Shown piece by piece: positions 26,301 to 33,463 of a DNA stretch of 64,000 bases. The stretch is from Paenibacillus peoriae (lineage in GTDB: Bacteria > Bacillota > Bacilli > Paenibacillales > Paenibacillaceae), in the NCBI RefSeq assembly GCF_022531965.1, contig NZ_CP092831.1:1082001-1146000 (forward strand), written 5' to 3'. A program made the translations under genes and the position numbers. Below the pieces are notes generated by a model that saw nothing but the letters and a program-made list of their open reading frames with translations, did not search any database and was not told the DNA's origin. Every line of letters begins with the position of its first letter. Within the stretch, counting starts at the first letter, position 1.

Positions 26301-27383
26301 GGACGTGCAGAGGGAGCGACGTTCCCGGTTACCGTCAGCATGCCTCAGCTAAATCAAGCTCCTCAAGTCGTAGCGGCTATAAACGAGCAGGTATTGACTC
26401 CCGGAGTTACACAGCAAAGAGATTATGATTTGCAACAGCTGTTCAGCGATGAGGATGGAGATGTGCTTCAGTTTACGGTCAGCTCCAGTGATCCGACATT
26501 GGTGAGTGCATCAATTAATGGCAGTATCTTAACGGTGGCTTCTGGAACAGGTAGCGGTCTTGCCGCTGTTACCATTACAGCCACGGATGGTCGGGGAGGT
26601 TCTGTGCAATACACGTTGAATACACGCAATGCCGAACTGGTTTCCGGCGGGATCACTCCGATAGGGGTTAAATACGGCTTGCCGCACAGAACCGTGGATC
26701 TGTCCAGTTATTTCCCAGGACAATCTAAATTCCTGGTATATAGAGGAACGCCATCATCGACATTCATCGGTCCTGTAGAACTTATGGGCACCTCCATTCC
26801 CCTTTCCCCCGAACCTTTACTGGTATGGGTGGTAGGAGCGGATGGAAGAGCTGTCGTATTTCAGGTCCAACAGGAACCACAGCAAGCGCCTGCTGTATAT
26901 TTCTCGCAATATGTGGATGGCGGGGATGGAAGAATTGTTTTGCAATTGTATTATAACGGGAATGGAGATCCTTCCCATCGGGCAGACGGTTACTCACTGG
27001 AGTTTCATCAATGGATGAAGAAAACAAACCAAATGAAAGTTACCACTCTACCGATTAATCCGGTTTATCCTGCCATGCCCTATATAATCATCGACACTAT
27101 TTTCTATGATTTCATGGATATTACGAATGCTTGGTATTTCAATGATGAGGGCGATTTCTACAACCCGAACGAATTTAACACTGTTGCATACGTTTTAAAA
27201 TACCAAGGACAAGTGGTGGATGTATTAGGAAATCCAAATTCACATGAACAGTTTACTCCACAAGGAGGAACGTTCGTCCGCAAGTCAGGAATATCCTATG
27301 GATCGTCTGCCTATAATCAGCCAGATGAGTGGAATGCGTTCCCGAAAGGGACCTTTCAATTTGTCGGCATTCATACACCATAA
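23331..27383 (+). CDS. Larger SLH-domain surface protein, paralogue of the preceding gene
   Basis: A 1350-residue paralogue sharing the same plan. Signal peptide (about 1-25, ending AGA), three SLH domains (about 50-235), a long beta-rich region with repeated Val/Asn-rich strands (about 300-515, possibly a beta-helix), a Ser/Gly linker, about six Ig/cadherin-like repeats (TDPDGDTLTF, TDADGDPLVF, SDEDGDVLQF) and a C-terminal domain (VYFSQYVDGGDGRIVLQLYY, about 1180-1350) like the first protein's. It overlaps the previous gene by 4 bases, so the pair is coupled. The 5' third is unusually GC-rich (44 of 60 bases at 23821-23880), unlike the rest. Presumed wall-anchored; partner unknown. Confidence 0.85.
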   Translation: MKNKKLTAQLAAALLLLSPSLPAGAEQATVIDAASVANGPTGNNTATWTDVQQLTTQQLEQLQKARELGIIQGDPAGTLRPGQKLTRQELAALLVKALQLPTGNLDGAASFTDVPADSWGRPAIEAARKAGLMQGDANGRFRPNDLISAQELVALLVRSAGTGTSAGTPASTTDSPSAQTLPTAWKDASPWAAPMIRAALNNGLMSEFGGNLHAKDSVSRVDAASLLVSALFPQERASQLEEMDGKQIRINGIAYDVAEPLRGIFHADNQTALRNAGIRFHATGRTVDKVTWLELRSSGTSARDGEAEFSGNIVLNGHGSTLNGDLVIAGDFTSVLHLNVEQQLTVDARVQQDFYAQDVQVQGQTHINGGDNNTVVFDSSTLTQMDVTKPEVHVVLSGTASATIMNVQSSASIEVSANASLPQLNVNEGANKVNLQGTVQTVQVNGSQSVEMTGNSTIQQLTVTGTGALELKTTGSIENIQVSNPAAKVNVSGNVQVSAVTLGTGVASNAVTGLAAASVTGTSSSSGSSSGSSSSANRSPEVVNASVERVVTEGAGEQLYDLRQFFTDPDGDTLTFSAASLQSGIVRASVSGNTLKLTPVSVGKASISVSANDGRGKRVSSTFKITVNGQPVSAGIPDQALTVGQSDSVLHLNDYVQDPENASLTYQVTVDDPAVASVVLAEDELRLSPLRAGSTSVHVTANDGQQGEDGSTGQKQIDFKLTVQGAPNHAPHGQAPQPLTVTLGQPDMTLDLSTIFTDADGDPLVFTAISSDASIVQTTIMRAQLSLQSLQAGSVSITLTADDSKGGTDTVTLIVTVLPIPNSSPVVTRAPDAVHLILGKADGTVDLSTIFADPDHDPIRYEISASDPAVADATVQNDQLVIHGLTSGNTVITITAKDDRGGEISADLQVHLLENAVITAIPEQLLQLGDAASELDLSPFLLNWDLASLSVTADTYDPGIATAHMNGQKLQLNPVSVGTTSVTLSVYDQYGRAEGATFPVTVSMPQLNQAPQVVAAINEQVLTPGVTQQRDYDLQQLFSDEDGDVLQFTVSSSDPTLVSASINGSILTVASGTGSGLAAVTITATDGRGGSVQYTLNTRNAELVSGGITPIGVKYGLPHRTVDLSSYFPGQSKFLVYRGTPSSTFIGPVELMGTSIPLSPEPLLVWVVGADGRAVVFQVQQEPQQAPAVYFSQYVDGGDGRIVLQLYYNGNGDPSHRADGYSLEFHQWMKKTNQMKVTTLPINPVYPAMPYIIIDTIFYDFMDITNAWYFNDEGDFYNPNEFNTVAYVLKYQGQVVDVLGNPNSHEQFTPQGGTFVRKSGISYGSSAYNQPDEWNAFPKGTFQFVGIHTP

Positions 27384-27436
27384 ACGGTATGTTTGTCTGC
27401 GATCGCCTGTTTTTTGAAGACAGGTCATGAATTCTT

Positions 27437-27478
27437 AAAAAGGTGTAACCCATCAACTATGGAGGGTTACACCTTTTT
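27437..27478. terminator. Intrinsic terminator after the SLH operon
   Basis: AAAAAGGTGTAACCC and GGGTTACACCTTTTT are perfect inverted repeats around a 12-base loop. The A-run and T-run at the two ends allow function in both directions. Confidence 0.9.
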
Positions 27479-27638
27479 ATGTACAAAGAGGTAATGATAA
27501 AAGAGATCATTTATAGCAGTGAGTGCAGTCACATAGACATATACAAAAACATGACTATAATGTACATATAGTTTAAATTTAGTCTTTTTGGGGCTGACGG
27601 TTCCACACACTTTACTCACAAAGGAGAGGATTCATCTC

Positions 27639-27980
27639 ATGAGCATACATTTGGAATTGGATTCCTTATCCGTTGAAAGGCTAGAAATGGCCCTTTCAGG
27701 ACGACCGGGAATGTTCAAGCTGTTTTATGACACCGAGGATTGTGGATGCAATGGCGTACTCGTCATTTTGGTTGTCACCGCGCCCAATGCAACTGATAAA
27801 GCAGTACAGTCTGAGCCTTATTCTTTTTGGGTAGATCAGCAGCAGGAACAGCAGTTCGATAGCAGAATGCGGCTTGAGGCAGACCCTAGTTACCCGTCGT
27901 TCAAGCTAAGTAGTGATGCCGGTATATTTAGTAGCAATGTTAGAATTCAAGATCGGCGCGCGAACTCGTCCGAGGAGTGA
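27639..27980 (+). CDS. HesB-like/YqkB family protein
   Basis: A 113-residue cytoplasmic protein resembling the Bacillus YqkB branch of the HesB/IscA-like fold, annotated as iron-sulfur biosynthesis family. Residues 25-37, MFKLFYDTEDCGC, carry a Cys-x-Cys pair, and the C-terminal half has the SYPSFKLSSDAGIFSSNVRI segment typical of the group. The three-cysteine pattern of true A-type carriers is incomplete, so Fe-S carriage is uncertain. The frame reaches up to 27588, but ATG 27639 has AAAGGAGAGGA upstream. A terminator follows about 70 bases later. Confidence 0.75.
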   Translation: MSIHLELDSLSVERLEMALSGRPGMFKLFYDTEDCGCNGVLVILVVTAPNATDKAVQSEPYSFWVDQQQEQQFDSRMRLEADPSYPSFKLSSDAGIFSSNVRIQDRRANSSEE

Positions 27981-28049
27981 TGTGCGGAGGTAATAGGAAT
28001 TCATTAAGCACCAAAAAAGCAATTCTGATTTACACCAAGTTTCCAAAAG

Positions 28050-28092
28050 ACGAACCTTGTTTAGCCTATATGGCAGAGGTTCGTTTTTTTTG
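28050..28092 (+). terminator. Intrinsic terminator after YqkB-like gene
   Basis: ACGAACCT and AGGTTCGT pair around a 19-base loop and are followed by eight Ts. Confidence 0.85.
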
Positions 28093-28192
28093 TGTTATAT
28101 TCCATTCGTTCCTCCAAAAAATGAAGTGTTTAGTGGCCTGCTCTGAAGTGGTACAATAACCTTTATGATAATCGGAGAAGGACGTTGAGAAG

Positions 28193-28750
28193 ATGAAAAA
28201 CTTGCTCGTTTCGGGCTATCGTGCCCATGAGCTGAATATTTTCAGTCAGAAGCACGAAGGCATTCCATATATTAAAAAGGCGATTGCAGGCAGGCTTATT
28301 CCCCTGATTGAAGAAGGGCTGGAATGGGTGATTACCCCAGGCCAATATGGGGTGGACTTGTGGGCCTGTGAGGTCGTTACTGCACTAAAACAGCAATATC
28401 CCCACCTCAAATGCTCTATTATGATGGCTTATCAAAATATGGACGAAAAATGGAAGGAGGACAAAAAGGAATATTTTCAGCAGATTTGTGCCGAAGTTGA
28501 CTATGTAGGAGTAGTCAGCCGCCAGCCTTATCAGGGGATATGGCAACTTAGGGCACGGGATGAACTTCTTTTCCGCAAAACAGACGGTTTATTGCTTGTT
28601 TACGATGAGGATGCCGGAGAGGGCAGCCCACGTTTTATGAAGGAACTTGCATTGAAAAAACAACAGGCAGAGGGCTATCAGTATAGTAGCATCAGCTCGG
28701 AGGATATCCAGAGCATTGCGGATGAAGAACGATTATTCATGGACCTCTGA
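28193..28750 (+). CDS. ypsA: YpsA family (DUF1273, SLOG superfamily) protein
   Basis: A 185-residue cytoplasmic protein of the UPF0398/YpsA family: VSGYRAHELNIF near residue 6, a Gly-x-x-x-G-like WVITPGQYGVDLWA near 45 and DYVGVVSRQPYQGIWQLRARD near 103. YpsA belongs to the SLOG nucleotide-binding superfamily; in Bacillus and Staphylococcus it is reported to affect cell division when overproduced, but its ligand is unknown. Length is standard. Start ATG 28193 follows GGAGAAGGACG. It stands alone between two terminated units. Confidence 0.88.
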   Translation: MKNLLVSGYRAHELNIFSQKHEGIPYIKKAIAGRLIPLIEEGLEWVITPGQYGVDLWACEVVTALKQQYPHLKCSIMMAYQNMDEKWKEDKKEYFQQICAEVDYVGVVSRQPYQGIWQLRARDELLFRKTDGLLLVYDEDAGEGSPRFMKELALKKQQAEGYQYSSISSEDIQSIADEERLFMDL

Positions 28751-28810
28751 TTTTTAAAGCATTAGCCCGGATTTTTGAACAAAAAGGACGTATTCGTCCC
28801 TTTACATTGA

Positions 28811-28824
28811 TGTAAGCGCTGTCA
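28811..28824. promoter_or_regulatory. cre (CcpA) operator before the PL11 gene
   Basis: TGTAAGCGCTGTCA matches all 14 positions of the CcpA consensus TGWNANCGNTNWCA and is nearly palindromic. It is 84 bases before the lyase start, suggesting glucose repression. Confidence 0.7.
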
Positions 28825-28907
28825 TAGAATTTAAACAACAATAACTTATCAGTCACATAAAATAAATTTATTGAAAATACAAACTATGAAAGGAGCTAAT
28901 GATTCAG

Positions 28908-30773
28908 ATGAACAAAAGGTTTCGGTATACTGCGTTGCTCTGTCTCGGTGTCATGTTGTGTGGAGTGGTTACCCCGATGGATAGCCAGGTCTCTGCTGCC
29001 TCTACGAGACAAATGGAAAAGCTGAACCGGGGAGCCGTCGCTGTTAAGGTGCCTGAGGGTGTACTGGTGAGCTGGCGCTTGCTGGGCACGGAAGCGGATT
29101 CGGTCGGCTTTAATTTGTACAGAGGGACAAGCAAGGTGAATGATGCGCCGATACCATCGAGAACCAACTTTTTGGACAAGGCAGGTTCGACCTCATCTTC
29201 GTATACCGTTCGTGCCGTGGTCAATGGAGCAGAGCAGGCCGCTTCTCCTGCGGTGAAGGTATGGAACAACAACTATCTGGATGTTCCGATCCAGCAGCCC
29301 GCGGGAGGCACAACTCCGGATAATGTGAGCTACACGTACCATGCCAATGATGCCAGCGTAGGGGATCTCGATGGGGATGGCGAGTATGAGATTGTGTTAA
29401 AATGGGACCCTTCCAATGCCAAGGATAATTCGCAATCCGGTTATACGGGAAATGTATTTTTGGATGGCTACGAACTGGATGGAACGCGCAAATGGCGGAT
29501 CGACCTGGGACGGAACATACGGGCTGGAGCCCACTATACGCAATTTCTCGTCTATGATTTTGACGGAGACGGCAAAGCAGAGATCGTATGTAAAACAGCA
29601 GACGGCACGGTAGATGGTACAGGTGTAAAGATTGGGGACGCTTCGGCTGATCATCGAAACACGAGTGGATATATTTTGAACGGACCCGAGTTTCTGACCG
29701 TGTTCTCAGGAAATACAGGCAAGGCTCTTAGTACCATTGACTATGTGCCACCACGCGGAACGGTATCGAGCTGGGGAGATAATTATGGTAACCGTGTAGA
29801 TCGTTTTCTCGCCGGGGTTGCTTATCTGGATGGCGTGAGACCCAGCATAGTGATGGCACGTGGGTATTACACTCGCACCGTTCTGGTCGCATATGATTGG
29901 CGGAATGGTAACCTGAGCCGACGCTGGACCTTTGACAGCAACAGCTCCACCAATGCTGGAACTGCTGGACAGGGGAACCACAGTTTGAGCGTGGCAGATG
30001 TGGATGGAGATGATAAGGATGAGATCGTGTATGGCTCGCTGGTTGTAGACGATAATGGAGCGAAGCTGGCTAACACGGGGATGGGACATGGAGATGCACT
30101 TCATGTTGGCGATCTGGACCCCGACCGTTCGGGCTATGAAGTGTTCAAGGTGAACGAGGACAAAAATGCCACCTACGGAGCTGCCATGTACGATCCGCGT
30201 AATGGAAATATTTTATGGGGCGTAAATACAGGCAAGGATACCGGAAGAGGCATGTCAGCAGACATTGACCCGCGGACCAAAGGGAACGAGCAGTGGGCAC
30301 CGGGTATTGGGTTGCGTTCAGCCAAGGGACAGCTCATCACCAACACGCTACCGTCTTCCATTAATTTTGGCATCTGGTGGGATGGGGATCTCCTCCGTGA
30401 ACTGCTGGATCATACCTCATCAAGCGCTGGAAAGATAGACAAGTGGAACTACACGAACTCGACTACTTCCAACTTGCTTACGGCAACAGGAACGAGTTCC
30501 AATAACGGAACCAAAGGAACGCCGTCCTTGCAGGCCGATCTGTTCGGTGACTGGCGTGAGGAAGTCATTTGGCGTAAAAGTGATAATTCAGCGCTGCGTA
30601 TCTACACAACACCATACGAGTCAGAACATCGATTTTACACGCTTATGCATGATCCAGTGTATCGCTTGAGTGTTGCCTGGCAGAACGTAGCTTATAATCA
30701 GCCGCCGCACACCGGGTTTTATCTGGGAGAAGGGATGCCCAAGCTCCAGCAGCCGAATATATATACTCCTTGA
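28908..30773 (+). CDS. Secreted rhamnogalacturonan lyase, polysaccharide lyase family 11
   Basis: A 621-residue exported enzyme: signal peptide MNKRFRYTALLCLGVMLCGV... with cleavage near SAA (residue ~28), an N-terminal beta domain (RQMEKLNRGAVAVKV), then a beta-propeller with acidic calcium loops (DLDGDGEYEIVLKWDPSNA near 150, DFDGDGKAEIVCKTADGT near 218, DVDGDDKDEIVYGS near 360). These match PL11 YesW/YesX-type lyases, which cleave the rhamnose-galacturonate backbone of pectin. ATG 28908 is chosen because ATG 28899 would be only 3 bases after AGGAG; the difference is three residues. Monocistronic with a cre site upstream and a terminator downstream. Confidence 0.92.
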   Translation: MNKRFRYTALLCLGVMLCGVVTPMDSQVSAASTRQMEKLNRGAVAVKVPEGVLVSWRLLGTEADSVGFNLYRGTSKVNDAPIPSRTNFLDKAGSTSSSYTVRAVVNGAEQAASPAVKVWNNNYLDVPIQQPAGGTTPDNVSYTYHANDASVGDLDGDGEYEIVLKWDPSNAKDNSQSGYTGNVFLDGYELDGTRKWRIDLGRNIRAGAHYTQFLVYDFDGDGKAEIVCKTADGTVDGTGVKIGDASADHRNTSGYILNGPEFLTVFSGNTGKALSTIDYVPPRGTVSSWGDNYGNRVDRFLAGVAYLDGVRPSIVMARGYYTRTVLVAYDWRNGNLSRRWTFDSNSSTNAGTAGQGNHSLSVADVDGDDKDEIVYGSLVVDDNGAKLANTGMGHGDALHVGDLDPDRSGYEVFKVNEDKNATYGAAMYDPRNGNILWGVNTGKDTGRGMSADIDPRTKGNEQWAPGIGLRSAKGQLITNTLPSSINFGIWWDGDLLRELLDHTSSSAGKIDKWNYTNSTTSNLLTATGTSSNNGTKGTPSLQADLFGDWREEVIWRKSDNSALRIYTTPYESEHRFYTLMHDPVYRLSVAWQNVAYNQPPHTGFYLGEGMPKLQQPNIYTP

Positions 30774-30822
30774 TATGTCGTTAGACAGTGGTTTGAAAGC
30801 AAATAGAATGAACAAAAACAGA

Positions 30823-30853
30823 GAGGGCTCCAAGCGAATTGGAGCTCTTTTTG
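30823..30853 (+). terminator. Intrinsic terminator after PL11 gene
   Basis: GAGGGCTCCA and TGGAGCTCT pair around AGCGAAT, with five Ts following. Confidence 0.8.
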
Positions 30854-30948
30854 TCATGAGAGCCCAAGAGATAACGTATGCTTTCTATAAAAACGGGAAC
30901 ATTAGTTCTTATTGGTGGAATATATGTATGAAAAAGGAGGCGGAATCT

Positions 30949-31182
30949 GTGAGTTCTTTAACGACTGAAGGCATAATTGAGCTCGTAACTAATGTTGGAT
31001 TCCCTGCTGCATTAAGTCTGATTCTGTTAAAATACATCCTCGTCACTTTGAGTCGCAGATTAGAAGAGCTGGACCGATCTGTTAAGCAATTATCGCTATC
31101 TTTGGAAGAGATGGAGGCAAAGCAAGTGAAACAGTCAGAACAACCGTCCCCGGCAAATACGGACAAACTTCGTGCAGAATGA
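30949..31182 (+). CDS. YvrJ family small membrane protein
   Basis: A 77-residue protein with a single N-terminal membrane helix (VGFPAALSLILLKYILVTL, residues ~16-34) and a charged coiled-coil-like tail (RRLEELDRSVKQLSLSLEEM). The NVGFP helix plus coiled-coil layout is that of the YvrJ family; function unknown, and the shape also recalls holin-like BhlA/UviB peptides. The longer frame from 30775 crosses the PL11 terminator and is not credible. GTG 30949 has AGGAGG 8 bases upstream. Confidence 0.75.
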   Translation: MSSLTTEGIIELVTNVGFPAALSLILLKYILVTLSRRLEELDRSVKQLSLSLEEMEAKQVKQSEQPSPANTDKLRAE

Positions 31183-31236
31183 ACAAAAAAAGGCAAATAG
31201 AAACAATTTAGCAACCCAATCGAGAAGCGAAATTCT

Positions 31237-31269
31237 TATAATAGAAATGTCTGCAGTTTATGCAGACAT
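31237..31269 (+). promoter_or_regulatory. -10 element followed by a 5'-end stem-loop
   Basis: TATAAT at 31237-31242 is followed at once by ATGTCTGCA-GTTTA-TGCAGACAT (31247-31269), a perfect 9-pair hairpin ending about 8 bases before the GGAGG site. Transcription from this -10 would start close to the first base of the stem. No good -35 is visible. Confidence 0.45.
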
Positions 31270-31293
31270 ATGATTATGGAGGTGTATATAAGT

Positions 31294-32163
31294 ATGAAAT
31301 TAAATACGAAGCTATCAGCACTATGCATTGCGGCCACACTTATGAGCGTGGCACAGGCCGCCGCTGCCGCGCCCGCTGTGACCGCTCCAGCGGAAGCGAC
31401 GCAACCGAGCGTTGCCAGTCCGGCCGCATCCGCCCCGGCTCAGGTGCCAGCACCAGCAGCGTCTGCACCGGCTACGACTCCAGCCCCGGCGCAAGCGCCG
31501 TCGGCTCCAGCAAGCTCGCCCCCGGCTGCAGCCGCAGGTTCTGCCAAAGCCGCTACACCAGTAGCTCCGTCTGCACCAGCACAGCGTCCATCTACATCGG
31601 TAGCACCCGCGGCTGCTCCGATCGTACCTTCGACTGTGAAGCCGTCTAAGCCGCAACAGCCGTCCACTTCAGCGCCAGCAGCAGCGGCTACCAACGTGAA
31701 ACCGACGCAACTGGACAAGCTGAACCACGAGAGTGCGGTTCCGCTTGTGCTGGAGGCGCAGTCTCGTTATCAATATGCAATCAGTGGTGGCAGCCCGGTG
31801 GGTAAGTCGTTCCAGTTGAACGGTAAAAGCTACCGCTATCTGTCCGAGGACATCGGTACAAAGACCAAATTGATCAGCTATCTGACGCAGGCCTACACAA
31901 AGCAGGCGAGTGAGCAATTTGTCGGTAAATTTTTCGTCGAAGTTAATGGCAGATTAGCTCAGTTGAACGCAGATGGTGGCAATTTGTTAGAGTTCAACCG
32001 GGCTACGGCGAAAATGGTAACCATGACTCCGGTGAAGCGCAGCTATTTGCTGACTGTGCCTTATCCGGCACAAACCAAGAAGGCGAATGAGAAAATCACC
32101 GTGAATTTTGAAAAGGTCGGCAGCTACTGGAAAATCAGCTCCGCGCCGCATGTCATTTTCTAA
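31294..32163 (+). CDS. Secreted Ala/Pro-rich protein with IseA-like (DL-endopeptidase inhibitor) domain
   Basis: A 289-residue exported protein. Signal peptide (cleavage near AQAAAA, residue ~24), then about 115 residues almost wholly Ala, Pro, Ser and Thr, as in wall-spanning linkers, then a compact domain (about 140-289) with SYRYLSEDIGTKTKLISYL near 185 and GRLAQLNADGGNLLEFN near 220. This resembles Bacillus IseA (YoeB), which binds and inhibits LytE-type peptidoglycan endopeptidases under wall stress. IseA itself lacks such a long linker. The frame is open from 31270, but ATG 31294 has GGAGGTG upstream and a proper signal peptide. The linker is strikingly GC-rich. Family call is from memory of motifs. 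Confidence 0.75.
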   Translation: MKLNTKLSALCIAATLMSVAQAAAAAPAVTAPAEATQPSVASPAASAPAQVPAPAASAPATTPAPAQAPSAPASSPPAAAAGSAKAATPVAPSAPAQRPSTSVAPAAAPIVPSTVKPSKPQQPSTSAPAAAATNVKPTQLDKLNHESAVPLVLEAQSRYQYAISGGSPVGKSFQLNGKSYRYLSEDIGTKTKLISYLTQAYTKQASEQFVGKFFVEVNGRLAQLNADGGNLLEFNRATAKMVTMTPVKRSYLLTVPYPAQTKKANEKITVNFEKVGSYWKISSAPHVIF

Positions 32164-32253
32164 ATTAAGATTTTGCAACAGGCTTCATATGGGGTAAAGT
32201 GATGTTAAGGCTTGTTTTGTAAGCCCCAATTCAACGCAGGGGAGTGCTGTGCA

Positions 32254-32499
32254 ATGATGACACCCATCAAGGTAAAAGACGTTAAGGATATTGAAAAAAT
32301 CAATCAAATCGTATCCAATTATACGTATGACATCTGGATTCATGGCAAAAGCGGCATGGCAGATGCCAAATCCATTTTAGGCATGTACGTGCTGAAGCTG
32401 GATGAGCCGCTAACTCTGGTTGTACCTGACAATGTTAATCCCAAGAAGTTGTTCAAGGAGTTGGAGGAGTTTATCCATTTTCCTGCTCAAGAAGGATAA
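32254..32499 (+). CDS. HPr-like protein without the phosphorylatable histidine
   Basis: An 81-residue cytoplasmic protein. Residues ~23-60 (YDIWIHGKSGMADAKSILGMYVLKL) align with the HPr segment around the regulatory-serine helix, KSIMGVMSL. The GIHARPA active site of HPr, with His15, is absent from the N-terminus, so it cannot act as a classical PTS phosphocarrier. The KSILGM segment keeps the equivalent of HPr Ser46. It could be a Crh-like regulator or an unrelated fold mimic. ATG 32254 has GGGGAG upstream. A possible promoter lies at 32173-32200 (TTGCAA-16-TAAAGT). Confidence 0.7.
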   Translation: MMTPIKVKDVKDIEKINQIVSNYTYDIWIHGKSGMADAKSILGMYVLKLDEPLTLVVPDNVNPKKLFKELEEFIHFPAQEG

Positions 32500-32550
32500 A
32501 AGGCAAGAAACTTGTAAACACTGGATGATCTATTACTAAAATAACGCAAA

Positions 32551-32587
32551 GAAGCCGTGGAACCTCAGTCCCACGGCTTCTTTTTTT
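32551..32587. terminator. Bidirectional terminator between convergent genes
   Basis: GAAGCCGTGG and CCACGGCTTC flank a short loop, with seven Ts after. It lies between the convergent HPr-like and FNT genes and its T-run overlaps the FNT stop region. Confidence 0.88.
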
Positions 32588-33374
32588 AGTGTTCTTTCTC
32601 GTCCAAAAACGGGAGATTCACCGAATAGTACATAACCCCCATAAGCAGCACGCCGCCAACCAGATTTCCGAGCGTAACCGGAACGAGATTATGGATCACG
32701 CCAGCGACAGAAACTGTACCCGGATGGTCCAGCACGAGCGCAATGGCGAAAGTACACATATTAGCCACACTATGCTCATATCCCGAAATGAAAAAGCAGA
32801 ACACAAACAGCATCATGGCAAACATCTTTGCACCATTTTCCTTCATAAACATGGGAACAAAAAAGGCAAGACAGACCAGCCAATTACACAAAATAGCTCG
32901 GAAGAATAGCTGCATTGCAGGCGCTTCCATTTTATGCTCAACCACGCTCAGTAGAAAGCTGTTCACGCTGGAGGAGTCAAACAGACCGGTCAAGTAAATA
33001 AGGAGTGCAAATACCCCCGCACCCAGCAAATTACCGCCATAGCTGGCAGCCCATAATCGAAGCACCTGTCCCCAGCGTAGCTTTTTACGGAGCGCAGCAT
33101 AAGTGTAATAGAAGGTGTTACCTGTAAACAAATCCCCGCCGCCGTAAGCGATCAGAATGATGGCCGCTCCGAATGTGAGCGCCGCCATGGGATAAGTGAA
33201 TGGAGAATGCTCCATGTAAAAAAAGTTGCCCGTCTTGAAGGCTACAATAACGCCGAACCCGATGAACATACTCGCCAGCATGGAACGTGCCAAATACCGG
33301 AGTAGGCTCTGCTTGTAAATTTTGTACTTCTTCATGGCTAGCTGTTCGACATTGCGTAAGCCTTCCGTCTCCAT
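32586..33374 (-). CDS. Formate/nitrite transporter (FNT) family channel
   Basis: A 262-residue membrane protein with six helices. It has the FNT motifs: ILCNWLVCLAFFVPMF near residue 155 and the GYEHSVANM segment near 200 with the central-pore His. FNT pentamers conduct formate, nitrite or related small anions. The frame extends to a TTG at 33386, but ATG 33374 (METEGLRNVEQLAMKK) is the better start, with AGGGGG about 12 bases upstream. It lies downstream of the HAD phosphatase gene on the same strand, 90 bases apart. Confidence 0.88.
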   Translation of the reverse strand: METEGLRNVEQLAMKKYKIYKQSLLRYLARSMLASMFIGFGVIVAFKTGNFFYMEHSPFTYPMAALTFGAAIILIAYGGGDLFTGNTFYYTYAALRKKLRWGQVLRLWAASYGGNLLGAGVFALLIYLTGLFDSSSVNSFLLSVVEHKMEAPAMQLFFRAILCNWLVCLAFFVPMFMKENGAKMFAMMLFVFCFFISGYEHSVANMCTFAIALVLDHPGTVSVAGVIHNLVPVTLGNLVGGVLLMGVMYYSVNLPFLDEKEH

Positions 33375-33406
33375 ATTTAAGGACAACCCCCTATTTTCTC
33401 ATATGT

Positions 33407-33424
33407 AAGTCTTTAAACAGACTT
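33407..33424. promoter_or_regulatory. Inverted repeat upstream of FNT gene
   Basis: AAGTCT-TTAAAC-AGACTT is a perfect 6+6 inverted repeat 33 bases before the FNT start. On the minus strand no T-run follows it, so an operator is likelier than a terminator. It does not match the FNR consensus. Confidence 0.3.
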
Positions 33425-33463
33425 TATTTTTCCCGAAACATGTCCAGTCTATCAGCAATTCTG

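Noticed and set aside
27977..28159. 60-codon ORF after the YqkB-like gene
   Set aside because: Runs through a strong intrinsic terminator.
30775..30948. Longer start for the YvrJ gene
   Set aside because: Crosses the PL11 terminator; GTG 30949 has an ideal ribosome site.
31440..31718. Minus-strand Gly/Ala-rich ORF
   Set aside because: Reverse reading of the Ala/Pro linker; low-complexity artefact.
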